From Melioribacteraceae bacterium (lineage in GTDB: Bacteria > Bacteroidota > Ignavibacteria > Ignavibacteriales > Melioribacteraceae), in assembly GCA_022181065.1 (NCBI GenBank), contig BQMY01000099.1, positions 1 to 54,416 of the forward strand: DNA of 54,416 bases, read 5' to 3'. The notes beneath the pieces are model-generated. The model was not told the origin of the DNA. It did not search any database and was given only the letters and a program-made list of their open reading frames with translations. A program made the translations under genes and the position numbers. This document shows, piece after piece, positions 9,938 through 18,866 of this stretch (position 1 is its first letter; the number at the start of each line of letters is the position of its first letter).

Positions 9938-11938
9938 TTATTTAAGAAATATCATTTTGTCGAATCTTGAATTATTTATCCCCTCAATCCGGTAAAAATA
10001 GACTCCCGAACTGAGTTCAAATCCATCATCCCCTTCCGGAATCCACACAATATTATTTTCACCAGATGCCGCAAAAATATTATTTTCTGAAACTTTATTA
10101 CCTAGTGCGTCATAAACTTTTAATCTGGTTTCCATATCTCTTGCAGAGTAAAAATTTATAATTGTGGATCCGTTAAAAGGATTAGGATAGTTACGCGGAA
10201 CGCGTAAATCAAAATTGATAGACCCTTTCTTTTCACCAACAGAAAGGATATTAAACTTGTTGAAATAACCCGATACAAAAACCAGCGGGGAATTCCAATT
10301 AATTGCAATTTCATTTGAAGCGTAGCTTTCAGTTTCATCTACGAAACACATTGCAGGAGGTGTATCTCCATTAAATAGTGATTGCAGCAAAGGATCGTTG
10401 AGGTACTGGTTTGGTCCACCTGATACCAAACCGGGTAAAGGTTCATCAATACCATCGGCAACAGATTGACGATGATGCGGATTTTGCAGACTCTTTTCCC
10501 CAACACCGGTTACAAAAGAAATATCATGTGCGTTGGTGCCTAGAATGTAATTCATCTGATCCAATGCAATATTATAAAACTCCTCTTCACCTGTTAGCTC
10601 ATATGCCGCGATGAAAAGAATTGCATGGTTCAGTACCCTTGAGTTACTACCCCAGTGAAAATCACCATCTTTCATAATAAGTTTGAAAGAGTTGTCTTGG
10701 GCTAAACCACTTACTTCCTCGCAATACGAGATCAGGTCTTCTTTAATTGTTGATTCAAGCACTGAGTTTATATATGAATTGTTGGTGATGTATGAAAGCA
10801 TCCCCAGTTCTTTAAGATTTGGCCAACTCATACTTCCATCAAAAGGATCAAACGAATTGAAATTCGCCTGGATGTAATTTTGATAAACAACATCACCTGT
10901 CAGTTTGAGTAGCTCCACAGCTGCCCAGAACCGTTCGTCCCTATCATTTCCATCACCATATTCACCTGTTACTGTTCCTTCAGGATTACGAAATCCTCCG
11001 ACCGGAACTATATCAGGATGGGATTCGAGAAACTCCCATGCGCTGATTGCTGCGGCAGAACATTTTGATGAAAACTCCTGATCATATCCTTCATAAATTC
11101 TTGCCGCCATTGCCATCATAGCCGCAAAATCGCCTGTAGCAGTGCTGGCAATCTCATAGATATATCGAACAGATTCATCCGTTTCGGGCATGATCATTCC
11201 GGAAAATTGCTCCGGTGTAAGTTTGGCGAAAACTCCGCCATTATCATGCTGCATCGTAAAGAGCCAATCCAGTTCGAACTTTACTTCATCGAGCAAATCC
11301 GGAATGCCATTTCCGCTTTCCGGAATTCCAATATTATCATGATGAAACTTCTCGGGGAATAGCTCATAACCAAGTAACATGGTACCAACACTCACTCCCG
11401 CGTTAACGACATATTTACCATAATCGCCCGCGTCATGCCAGCCGCCCTTTGAAAGTTTAAAACCTTCAAGTCCGGTAGTTGAATGATAGTGTCCGTCAAG
11501 TTTATGGCATCTTAGATGATGATAAGCCCCTGCTTCACCGATAAAAAGCTGTGTACCGCATCGCTGGAAATAAAATCCTTTTAACGACTTATTATACAAC
11601 TCGCTGTAAATCGTATCAGAAATCCCAAACTTTGCGGAACTAGTACCATTTACGGTTTTGATGTAGTATTGACCTGGGGAATTGAAATCGGAAAAATCAC
11701 CACTGTAAATAACCAGACCGGTAAGAGGATCAGGCTCGCTGTTTTCAGTGAATTCTCCTGAGAAGACTACCTGATCAGAATTTGCGTTCAAAACCTCAAA
11801 TGTGATCGACCCGTCAGAAGTGTAAACCAGTTTAGGGCTATCGGTGAGATAGCCCAACTGATTAACAAAAACCCCTGATGCGAGTGTTATGCTTAGAGTA
11901 GCAAGTAATAACGATATAAAAAATACATACCTGCTCAT
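9938..11938 (-). CDS. Secreted GH9 endoglucanase with T9SS tail
   Basis: An endo-beta-1,4-glucanase of 666 residues. After a signal peptide (1-20) comes the N-terminal Ig-like domain usual in theme-D GH9 enzymes (VNQLGY at about 25-30), then the (alpha/alpha)6 barrel with the catalytic aspartate motif GGWHDAGDYGKY (Asp169, Asp172), the HHRQS motif, and near the end ASNEIAINWNSPL, whose Glu is the proposed proton donor. A T9SS sorting domain with NYPNPFNG ends the protein. It overlaps nothing but starts 2 bases after the PorV-like gene stop. In a locus otherwise rich in beta-1,3-active families this enzyme points to mixed-linkage glucan or cellulose as part of the substrate. Confidence 0.93.
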   Translation of the reverse strand: MSRYVFFISLLLATLSITLASGVFVNQLGYLTDSPKLVYTSDGSITFEVLNANSDQVVFSGEFTENSEPDPLTGLVIYSGDFSDFNSPGQYYIKTVNGTSSAKFGISDTIYSELYNKSLKGFYFQRCGTQLFIGEAGAYHHLRCHKLDGHYHSTTGLEGFKLSKGGWHDAGDYGKYVVNAGVSVGTMLLGYELFPEKFHHDNIGIPESGNGIPDLLDEVKFELDWLFTMQHDNGGVFAKLTPEQFSGMIMPETDESVRYIYEIASTATGDFAAMMAMAARIYEGYDQEFSSKCSAAAISAWEFLESHPDIVPVGGFRNPEGTVTGEYGDGNDRDERFWAAVELLKLTGDVVYQNYIQANFNSFDPFDGSMSWPNLKELGMLSYITNNSYINSVLESTIKEDLISYCEEVSGLAQDNSFKLIMKDGDFHWGSNSRVLNHAILFIAAYELTGEEEFYNIALDQMNYILGTNAHDISFVTGVGEKSLQNPHHRQSVADGIDEPLPGLVSGGPNQYLNDPLLQSLFNGDTPPAMCFVDETESYASNEIAINWNSPLVFVSGYFNKFNILSVGEKKGSINFDLRVPRNYPNPFNGSTIINFYSARDMETRLKVYDALGNKVSENNIFAASGENNIVWIPEGDDGFELSSGVYFYRIEGINNSRFDKMIFLK

Positions 11939-11940
11939 TC

Positions 11941-12957
11941 CTAGAAATTAACACCAATTGAGAACTTCTGTATTTCTTTTAGGCGACCGAAATCACCATA
12001 CATATAATCTACACGAATGCTCACATTTCCGACAAGCAGTTGTCTTAATCCTGCGCCCAAGGTAAATGTCTCTTCCGATTCGTCAAGGAAAAGAGATTTA
12101 TACCCGCCGCGGACAGAAAACCTGTCGTTAAACACATACTCACCACCAAGATTTATACTTTCGTAGTTATCGTTGGGGTGCGACGCGTCAACCGCAAGCA
12201 ATATTTTGTGCATACCTGAAAATACATTTTTGTAGGAAACACCCACTTTAAAACCGAGTGGAAGATCCCACTCTTCGGTATATAAATTAGCCGGAATACG
12301 ACCATTGTTACCGGAAGACTCAGGTTCAGCATCGTACAATATTGTTGTGCTGGTACCCGCCAACTGCATTTTCGGGCCAAAGTTTGTTATAGACATACCA
12401 AGTGTAAATCCTTTGAACGGAGTGTCATACAGAATACCCATATCGAGGGCTAACGCGATATCACTCATTCTCCAGATGCTCTGATATATAACTTTCGGGT
12501 TAAAACCAATAGAGAAATTATCTGTAAGGTTCATCGCCCAGGCAACACTGAAAGCCACATCCCTCGCGGAAAAGGTTTCACCTGTTCCATCAGGATTATC
12601 AATTGTTGTAACTTTCATGTCACCAATATCAGAGTTGATCAAACTGAGGCCTATAGCCCCGAAACCGCCAAGATTATAGTTTACGCCTATAAAATCGTAA
12701 CCGATATCCGCGATCCATGTTGTGTGATCGACCATTACACCATTTTCAATTCTTGCCAGACCCGCAACGTTCCAGTAAAGCGCTGACTGGTCATCAGCTA
12801 CCGCAACGAATGCGCTGCCCATACCGGATGCTCTCGCACCCTGACTAATATTCAAAAACTGTGCAGCGGTAGTTCCCCTTTTCGATACGCTAGACTGCGC
12901 AAAAAGAGTTATCGAAAGTGAAAGTACCACAAAAATATTTATTAAAATTCGGTTCAT
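11941..12957 (-). CDS. PorV/PorQ-family outer-membrane barrel protein
   Basis: About 338 residues. The frame begins with tandem GTG codons at 12969, but the ATG at 12957 starts a clean signal peptide (MNRILINIFVVLSLSITLFA). The N-terminal signature AAQFLNISQGARASGMGSAF followed by ADDQSALYWNVAGLA is the hallmark of PorV/PorQ (UPF0164-like) proteins, which are 14-stranded barrels; PorV carries T9SS substrates to the attachment step. The rest is alternating beta strands ending in Phe. It lies 16 bases after the large Asp-rich gene and 2 before GH9. Such paralogs are often encoded next to T9SS cargo, so this one may serve the neighbours rather than the whole secretome; that is an inference. Confidence 0.85.
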   Translation of the reverse strand: MNRILINIFVVLSLSITLFAQSSVSKRGTTAAQFLNISQGARASGMGSAFVAVADDQSALYWNVAGLARIENGVMVDHTTWIADIGYDFIGVNYNLGGFGAIGLSLINSDIGDMKVTTIDNPDGTGETFSARDVAFSVAWAMNLTDNFSIGFNPKVIYQSIWRMSDIALALDMGILYDTPFKGFTLGMSITNFGPKMQLAGTSTTILYDAEPESSGNNGRIPANLYTEEWDLPLGFKVGVSYKNVFSGMHKILLAVDASHPNDNYESINLGGEYVFNDRFSVRGGYKSLFLDESEETFTLGAGLRQLLVGNVSIRVDYMYGDFGRLKEIQKFSIGVNF

Positions 12958-12973
12958 TTCTTTCACCACCCGC

Positions 12974-15900
12974 TTATTTGATTAGTGCAAATTTTCCAAT
13001 ATGCTCTCCAACTTCGGGAGCATCTACATGATAAATATATATTCCGTAAGCCACTTCCATTCCGTCTTCGGTTACAAGGTTCCATGATGCTGTACCGTCA
13101 GTTGGTGAGTACTCTTTATAAATAGTCTTTACGAGCGCACCGGAAATTGTATATACTCTTATGGTACATTCGGCAGGAAGATTTACAAAGTCGATTCTTC
13201 TTTCACCACGACCTGTTTGGTTCAGGTTCCTTGCTTCCCAGCTTGCTGAAGCTACATAAGGATTTGGGACAACGGATATTTTTTCCAGATCAGTTTCCGC
13301 TTCCACGTTATCAACACCGGCTGCCTGAGTACTGAACGAGAATTTATCCCCTTCGAAGAACTGTTTTCTGGCAACAATACGGAAAATATCACCAGCTACC
13401 GGCTCCATCGGCTGTACGTTTGGAATACCGGGCGCGTCATATTCTATTTTCCATGTGAACCGGTATGTACTCGGATCAGTATCATCGATATATTCCATTA
13501 TGATAATATCATCGTCAATGGTGAACCCGTTTCCGAATTCATCGTCGATATAGAAATCACACTGTTTTCCGGTAAGAGTATTTGTAATTGTGAAATTCAC
13601 CGGGAGTCCCTGAGTTCCAAAGGAAGTATCGACAACATCATCAAAGAATTTTATTTCATAGTTTCCGGGCCACGCTACAGTTCTTGCAGGGTTAAACAAG
13701 TCGTTCTTGTAAACATTCATCGTAAGATTACTTGTACCAATCAACCAACCTGTTAAACTGTCCACTACTCCGGTTGCAGTATCATTTATTACCGAAATTG
13801 CCAATCCATCAAAAGGCTGGGTGAATTTTTTTGCTCCGAACTCATCAGCTGTGTATGCAGTAACAATTGTGTCACTCTGACCACTATAGTTTCTTACAAC
13901 AAACGCGTTTGCTGTTTCATATTCCGGTATTCCACCATCAGCTTTGAATCCAACTTCATACTGCGCGCCTTCAAGAATGGCACCCGAGTTCAGAACCGAT
14001 ACTTCAAGATAACCGGTACCTATACCTGAGCTAACACTTGAAACATCACCATCAACCTGCGGAGGCTGATATCCTGCTGCGGGAGCATTTGGAGTTATAA
14101 CAGCGCAGTTGATATCAACAAACTGGATATTACCCGCAAAATCTTCGGTGATAATCTTTGTGCACTCTGAAGGAATTAGTCCTTTTGTACCAAATTCAGG
14201 ATCACCCATATCATAGGAAACCACAGCGTAATAGTATTTCTGACCATTTACAACATCCTCATCAACATATGAATGCTGCAAACCCGAGTTGTTGCCTCTC
14301 CAGAAATGAGCACCGTTTATACCGATTGGATCAGGACCTTCGATATCATCAATCAGATCAAACTGCGCGATAGGTTTCCAGTATTTCGGTTCACCTTTTG
14401 AATCTGTAATCAGCTTGATGTCATTAAATTCAGGCTCGGTACTTCTGTATATCATGTAACCTTCAAAGTCCTTTTTATAACCTGAAGAAGGATCGTCCGG
14501 AATATCATATCCCAGGAACGGATCGCGTGATTCCTCGGCAATATCATCCCAGTAAAGGAATACTTTCTTATCACCGGGAACCGCTGTTACCACAGGTTTT
14601 AGAGGAGGTTTTGAGAAGTTATAGTTTGCGTTGTAAATTTCCTGGACTGTTTCCTTGTTGAATACAAGGTCTTCGAAATTACTACCAAAAACCAAAGCCA
14701 TTGAAAATCTTTCACGACGATTCAATTCCAGCGGGAATGGACCCGATGAAAACGCCATCGAAATATTAGCTCTCTGCAAAGTAGTATCGAAGTTAAGATA
14801 GTTCAATCTTTCCCACATTGACTCATCATCTTTTGGCCAGCCACCGCCTGTACCACCATCACCAAGGCGATAGATCGACAAACTGGTAAGACCTATCATA
14901 TCCGATTCATCAATATCGGTTTTATCAAAGTTAGGTTCACCAGCGGTAGGCAGGCCATCACCTTCACCAAGATCGGGACCTGTATATTGTCTGTCAAGCG
15001 GACCAATACCATCCTGACCAACATCGTTATTCAACGGTTCGTTATCTTCAGGGTCCCACTTGCCGTTACCATTCAAATCTGAATAAGCTGTCCAGTCGCC
15101 GTCATTATCAACACCATCATCGCGGCGTTCGTCAACCATTCCGTCTTCGTCATCGTCTATACCGTTAGTAGCGTTACCGGGTGATTCAAGATAGGCGTAA
15201 CCGTAGTAACCGGTTGGCCAGCTGCCGGGAACTCCCACACCATTGTTATCATAAGCGTATGCAAGGTCGAGTTGAGTATCGTAACTCGCGTTATCATCAT
15301 CACTATCATCGGTACCACCCACACCTGTATCTGTGTAGAAACCGAAAATAGATTTATCATAAACCGAGTCGGAAAGATTCACAATATCGTAATGCCAGAA
15401 AATGATATCTTCTGCAAGCACGTGCGACCACTGGAAACCTCTTACTTCAACTCTTAAACCCAAACCACCTCTATTGGAATCGGCAGCGACAGGATAATAA
15501 CTGTAAGGTGCTCTTGTAAACTCTTTATCTTTTGAGTCATCCATAACAAAAAACGTCTCAAAATCGGAGTTTGCAATACCCTTACCGAAATACCCGTACC
15601 ACAAGCCGTCCCAGGTTGTATCAGCAGTTTCAATTTCCGGAAGCGCATTAGGCCAGGTTTCAGGCCATGAATTAGGATTGGTATTAATCGCGGGAGTTGT
15701 AAGGTTTACATTCATATATCCCGGAACCGGTTCCAATCCCCAGATAAGACCGGTTACACGGTCTTTATCCATCCATTCGCGGTAAGAAGTTTCAAGGGGA
15801 TGTACCACCTGTCCGTTACCCGGCGCGGTAATTTCCGAAGCAATTAATACCGCGACACCGTCAAGATAACTGTGACCGGTACCTTTTGGCCATTCGCCGG

Positions 15901-16099
15901 AAGGCTGAAAAGGCCACTGCCCAACTTCACCATTGTTATAAAATAAAGTACGCACCTGGTTACCGTCCATGGTTCCTTCACGGCGAAACTGAATATCACC
16001 GTATTCATCGGAGCGGTAAACCTGCGTCTGTTGACTTATTTGAGCAGATATTACTCCTGAAATCAGAAGTAATAGCAATAATAAAAATTTTCGATACAT
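12974..16099 (-). CDS. Large secreted Asp-rich protein next to the TonB receptor, T9SS-like tail
   Basis: A 1041-residue protein with a signal peptide (1-19) and a beta-rich body. Residues 262-400 are packed with Asp/Asn/Gly, including DDDEDGMVDE and DLNGNGKWDPED, which look like calcium loops of the EF-hand/thrombospondin-3 kind. A fibronectin-like stretch (about 500-640) follows. The C-terminal 90 residues (VVPNPYVASASW, then a CTIRVYTISGALVKTIYKE segment, terminal Lys) form a T9SS-type sorting domain with a divergent first motif. The ATG at 16099 has AGGAG 8 bases upstream. It sits between the TonB receptor (28-base gap) and the PorV-like gene (16 bases). I do not recognise an enzyme; a surface lid, adhesin or glycan-capture role for the receptor is the simplest guess. 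Confidence 0.8.
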   Translation of the reverse strand: MYRKFLLLLLLLISGVISAQISQQTQVYRSDEYGDIQFRREGTMDGNQVRTLFYNNGEVGQWPFQPSGEWPKGTGHSYLDGVAVLIASEITAPGNGQVVHPLETSYREWMDKDRVTGLIWGLEPVPGYMNVNLTTPAINTNPNSWPETWPNALPEIETADTTWDGLWYGYFGKGIANSDFETFFVMDDSKDKEFTRAPYSYYPVAADSNRGGLGLRVEVRGFQWSHVLAEDIIFWHYDIVNLSDSVYDKSIFGFYTDTGVGGTDDSDDDNASYDTQLDLAYAYDNNGVGVPGSWPTGYYGYAYLESPGNATNGIDDDEDGMVDERRDDGVDNDGDWTAYSDLNGNGKWDPEDNEPLNNDVGQDGIGPLDRQYTGPDLGEGDGLPTAGEPNFDKTDIDESDMIGLTSLSIYRLGDGGTGGGWPKDDESMWERLNYLNFDTTLQRANISMAFSSGPFPLELNRRERFSMALVFGSNFEDLVFNKETVQEIYNANYNFSKPPLKPVVTAVPGDKKVFLYWDDIAEESRDPFLGYDIPDDPSSGYKKDFEGYMIYRSTEPEFNDIKLITDSKGEPKYWKPIAQFDLIDDIEGPDPIGINGAHFWRGNNSGLQHSYVDEDVVNGQKYYYAVVSYDMGDPEFGTKGLIPSECTKIITEDFAGNIQFVDINCAVITPNAPAAGYQPPQVDGDVSSVSSGIGTGYLEVSVLNSGAILEGAQYEVGFKADGGIPEYETANAFVVRNYSGQSDTIVTAYTADEFGAKKFTQPFDGLAISVINDTATGVVDSLTGWLIGTSNLTMNVYKNDLFNPARTVAWPGNYEIKFFDDVVDTSFGTQGLPVNFTITNTLTGKQCDFYIDDEFGNGFTIDDDIIIMEYIDDTDPSTYRFTWKIEYDAPGIPNVQPMEPVAGDIFRIVARKQFFEGDKFSFSTQAAGVDNVEAETDLEKISVVPNPYVASASWEARNLNQTGRGERRIDFVNLPAECTIRVYTISGALVKTIYKEYSPTDGTASWNLVTEDGMEVAYGIYIYHVDAPEVGEHIGKFALIK

Positions 16100-16127
16100 C
16101 AGGGTTCTCCTGTATCATTAAAATAGT

Positions 16128-18791
16128 TTAGAAACCAATGCTGAATCCTAACCTTATCTGTCTCGGAGTAGAGTACATGCCAGGATTACTTACATATTCA
16201 TCAATTGTATTCAAACCGATAATTTCACCGGCGTTTCTTGTATTGAGATCGCTATTCGCTCTACCTGTAGTAGCGTAAACACCATACTCATTTCTGATAT
16301 CGAGTACATTATATACCCACAGATAAGTATGAAGGCGTAAACCGTATAGATCAAAGAATTTATCGGCTCGAAGATCGAGGTTAAGGAAAGTTGGTTTTCT
16401 ACCACCATTTTCAAATCTTACACCGTTTGAAATTCTAATATCTTCTGTATATGGAGTACCTGAACCAAAACTAAAAATGAGTCCAAGCATCCAGTCACCC
16501 GGATTACCAACATTTGCGGTTAAATTAAGCGTTGAACGCTGATCCCAATCCAATGGAACTACTTTCTTTTCAGATTCAACCGGTGGATCAGTCTGATTAT
16601 CATTATAAACAGCGTAAGGATCGGAAGCATTACCTTCAGCAACCTGATAAGTGTAATCAACTTTGGCGCTGAAATAATCCGCGAATCTCTTGTCGAACGC
16701 TATAATAAATCCTTTCACGTTACCATAGTCACGGTTAACGAAACGAGCGTACTTGAAACCTTCGTAGGTATTTATAATTTCCATACCAAGCAGGTTACGG
16801 ATATCACTGTAATATACTGTGAGATCGAGTGCAACGTTCGGGAAAACAACCTGCTGCAATCCAATTTCATACTGGATGCGTCTTTCAACTTTCAGGTTAG
16901 GATTACCTGTTATAGATGATAGAGACTGTCCCTGACTTATGATATATTCGTCATTCAGGTACAAGTTTTCAAATCTTGGTATCTGGAGAAAATGACCATA
17001 AGAAAAGTATATAGCTCCCTGATCAGTAATAGGGAATGATACACCAAGACGCGGTGAAAACTGCTGTTCAGCTTCTGATGGTACCGTTTCATTATAACCC
17101 GGAAAAGCTTCATTATTCAGAGGATTTCTGATATCAGCAGGCAAAGTTGAATTCGAATTGAAATAATCATATCTGACACCAAGATTGATGATCATGATGT
17201 CATATTCCATTTTATCCTGAATATATGCCGAGAATTCGTATGGACGCTTTCTGTAGGACTGGTTTCCTTCAGAGTGTTCCTGGCTGTATCCCAAAGTAAA
17301 TATCGGCATACCAAAATCATCAATCTGACCATCGGTAAGGTTTACGATACTTTTACCGTGGTTGTACATATCATGTATTCTGGTTTCACCACCAATTTTA
17401 ACCTTGTGCTCTTTTGAAAGCTGCGACTCAATCGCGAACTGACCAATATAGGTGAGTGTATTCCTGTTATAACGATCAACCTGATTTCCACCATAGCGGT
17501 ACGTGTAGGCTGAAGTTGGAATTCCCAACTGTGGATCAACATATCTTTCATCATACGGATTTTCGTATAGGTATCCGTAATATTTGTGAAGATTTGATGA
17601 AAACTTTAAGCTCATATATGTGCTGTTTGATGGATAATAGAACATCTGGAAATTGTGTATAAGGTTATCACGATAGTGATTATTCCTTCCATCAGGTGCC
17701 CAGCGGTACCCATGGTCGTAATATTTATTCCAGTTGTTATCAAAAAAGAGTGAATAACTGAATTTCCAGTTAGGTATTGAGTAAGTAAGTTTTCCGTTGA
17801 ATGATTTCTTTTCATAAGGATTCATTCCAACGTATTCTCCATCACCTGTCGGGAAAAACGGACTAATATCATCTATATTATAAACTCTTCTGCCATAAAG
17901 ATAGCCTTCTTCCTCAAAGTAGCGACCTGTTACAAAAAATGTAAGGTTGGGTATCAGTTTCGTTGGCCCGCTAAGTGAAAACTGTATATCCTTGGGTCCA
18001 TCGAGGGAGAGTTTATCGGCATTTGGAAAAAGCTGACTATCATCAGCCAGATAATTGCCGATAAATCCTGAGGCACTACCTTCGTAGCTGGTTTGTGAAC
18101 CTTCTTTCGTTACAATGTTAACAATACCGGAAAGTGCCTGTCCGTATTCCGCGTTAAAGGTACCGGAAATAACTTCCAGCTGCCTTACAGAGCTGTTTTC
18201 AACCTCAACAGAAATAGCACCGTTAAAAGCGTCGGTTACCGAAATTCCATCAACAAGGTACGCAACTTCACCAAGACGACCACCACGGAAGTGACCTGCC
18301 ATAACACCGGCTTGCAAGTTAACAACCTGCTCAATGCTCTCAACCGGGATCATGCTGATATCATCAGAAGAAACTGTAACAGACGTGGATGTTAAATCTT
18401 TCTGGATTAATGGCTTCTCCGCCTGAATAACCACTTCCTCCCCTAACTCAAGAACGTCTGTTTTTAACTTTACATCAATTGCGGTGGTCAAGTCAATTTT
18501 AACATGTACATCAGTTATAATTGTCTTTTTATAACCGATTGCACTAACAGCAAGATTGTATGTTCCCGGAGGAATATTATTTATAAAATAGTAACCTTCA
18601 AGATCACAAGCTGCACCAAAGTAAGTTCCTTCAAGAATCACATTCGCGCCAACAACTGGTTCACCGGTTTCATCATCGATGATATATCCGGAAACTTTTC
18701 CTGTTTGTCCCGCGAAAGCCAACCCGTTAAAGAGGAGAAAAAAGAGTAAAAAGTTTAAGACAGCGAAGTACCAATGTTTGGTATTTTTCAT
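16128..18791 (-). CDS. TonB-dependent receptor with carboxypeptidase-regulatory-like N-terminal domain
   Basis: An 887-residue outer-membrane transporter. Signal peptide 1-27, a carboxypeptidase-D-regulatory-like domain (about 32-112, VSGYIIDDETGEPVVGANV), a plug (about 140-235, including VAYLVDGISVTDAF and YGQALSGIVNIVT), then a 22-strand barrel ending in the expected terminal Phe. It would pull oligosaccharides through the outer membrane using TonB energy. It resembles SusC in architecture but is shorter than typical SusC proteins and no SusD follows; instead the next gene is the Asp-rich secreted protein. Start ATG at 18791 has GGAGG just upstream. A hairpin lies between it and the preceding CBM9 gene and may set relative expression. 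Confidence 0.93.
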   Translation of the reverse strand: MKNTKHWYFAVLNFLLFFLLFNGLAFAGQTGKVSGYIIDDETGEPVVGANVILEGTYFGAACDLEGYYFINNIPPGTYNLAVSAIGYKKTIITDVHVKIDLTTAIDVKLKTDVLELGEEVVIQAEKPLIQKDLTSTSVTVSSDDISMIPVESIEQVVNLQAGVMAGHFRGGRLGEVAYLVDGISVTDAFNGAISVEVENSSVRQLEVISGTFNAEYGQALSGIVNIVTKEGSQTSYEGSASGFIGNYLADDSQLFPNADKLSLDGPKDIQFSLSGPTKLIPNLTFFVTGRYFEEEGYLYGRRVYNIDDISPFFPTGDGEYVGMNPYEKKSFNGKLTYSIPNWKFSYSLFFDNNWNKYYDHGYRWAPDGRNNHYRDNLIHNFQMFYYPSNSTYMSLKFSSNLHKYYGYLYENPYDERYVDPQLGIPTSAYTYRYGGNQVDRYNRNTLTYIGQFAIESQLSKEHKVKIGGETRIHDMYNHGKSIVNLTDGQIDDFGMPIFTLGYSQEHSEGNQSYRKRPYEFSAYIQDKMEYDIMIINLGVRYDYFNSNSTLPADIRNPLNNEAFPGYNETVPSEAEQQFSPRLGVSFPITDQGAIYFSYGHFLQIPRFENLYLNDEYIISQGQSLSSITGNPNLKVERRIQYEIGLQQVVFPNVALDLTVYYSDIRNLLGMEIINTYEGFKYARFVNRDYGNVKGFIIAFDKRFADYFSAKVDYTYQVAEGNASDPYAVYNDNQTDPPVESEKKVVPLDWDQRSTLNLTANVGNPGDWMLGLIFSFGSGTPYTEDIRISNGVRFENGGRKPTFLNLDLRADKFFDLYGLRLHTYLWVYNVLDIRNEYGVYATTGRANSDLNTRNAGEIIGLNTIDEYVSNPGMYSTPRQIRLGFSIGF

Positions 18792-18835
18792 GTCCTCCTC
18801 GTCAAATTAAGATATAAAAATTTGGAAAATTAAAC

Positions 18836-18859
18836 CGGGCGCGGCTTAAACCGCACCCG
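18836..18859 (-). other. Intercistronic hairpin between CBM9 and TonB receptor genes
   Basis: A 9-bp GC-rich stem (CGGGTGCGG / CCGCGCCCG with one G-U pair) with a 6-base loop, starting 7 bases after the CBM9 gene stop. Only a broken T run follows (TTTAATTTT), so it is more likely a partial terminator or an RNA-stabilising hairpin than a full stop. Confidence 0.65.
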
Positions 18860-18866
18860 ATAAAAA

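Noticed and set aside
12974-12996. The operon between the PorV-like and Asp-rich genes as a break point with its own terminator.
   Set aside because: The gap is 16 bases with no hairpin or T run.
18836-18859. GG-N10-GC spacing in the gap before the TonB receptor as a third sigma-54 promoter.
   Set aside because: The match is within the GC-rich hairpin and lacks the TGGCA and TTGC context.
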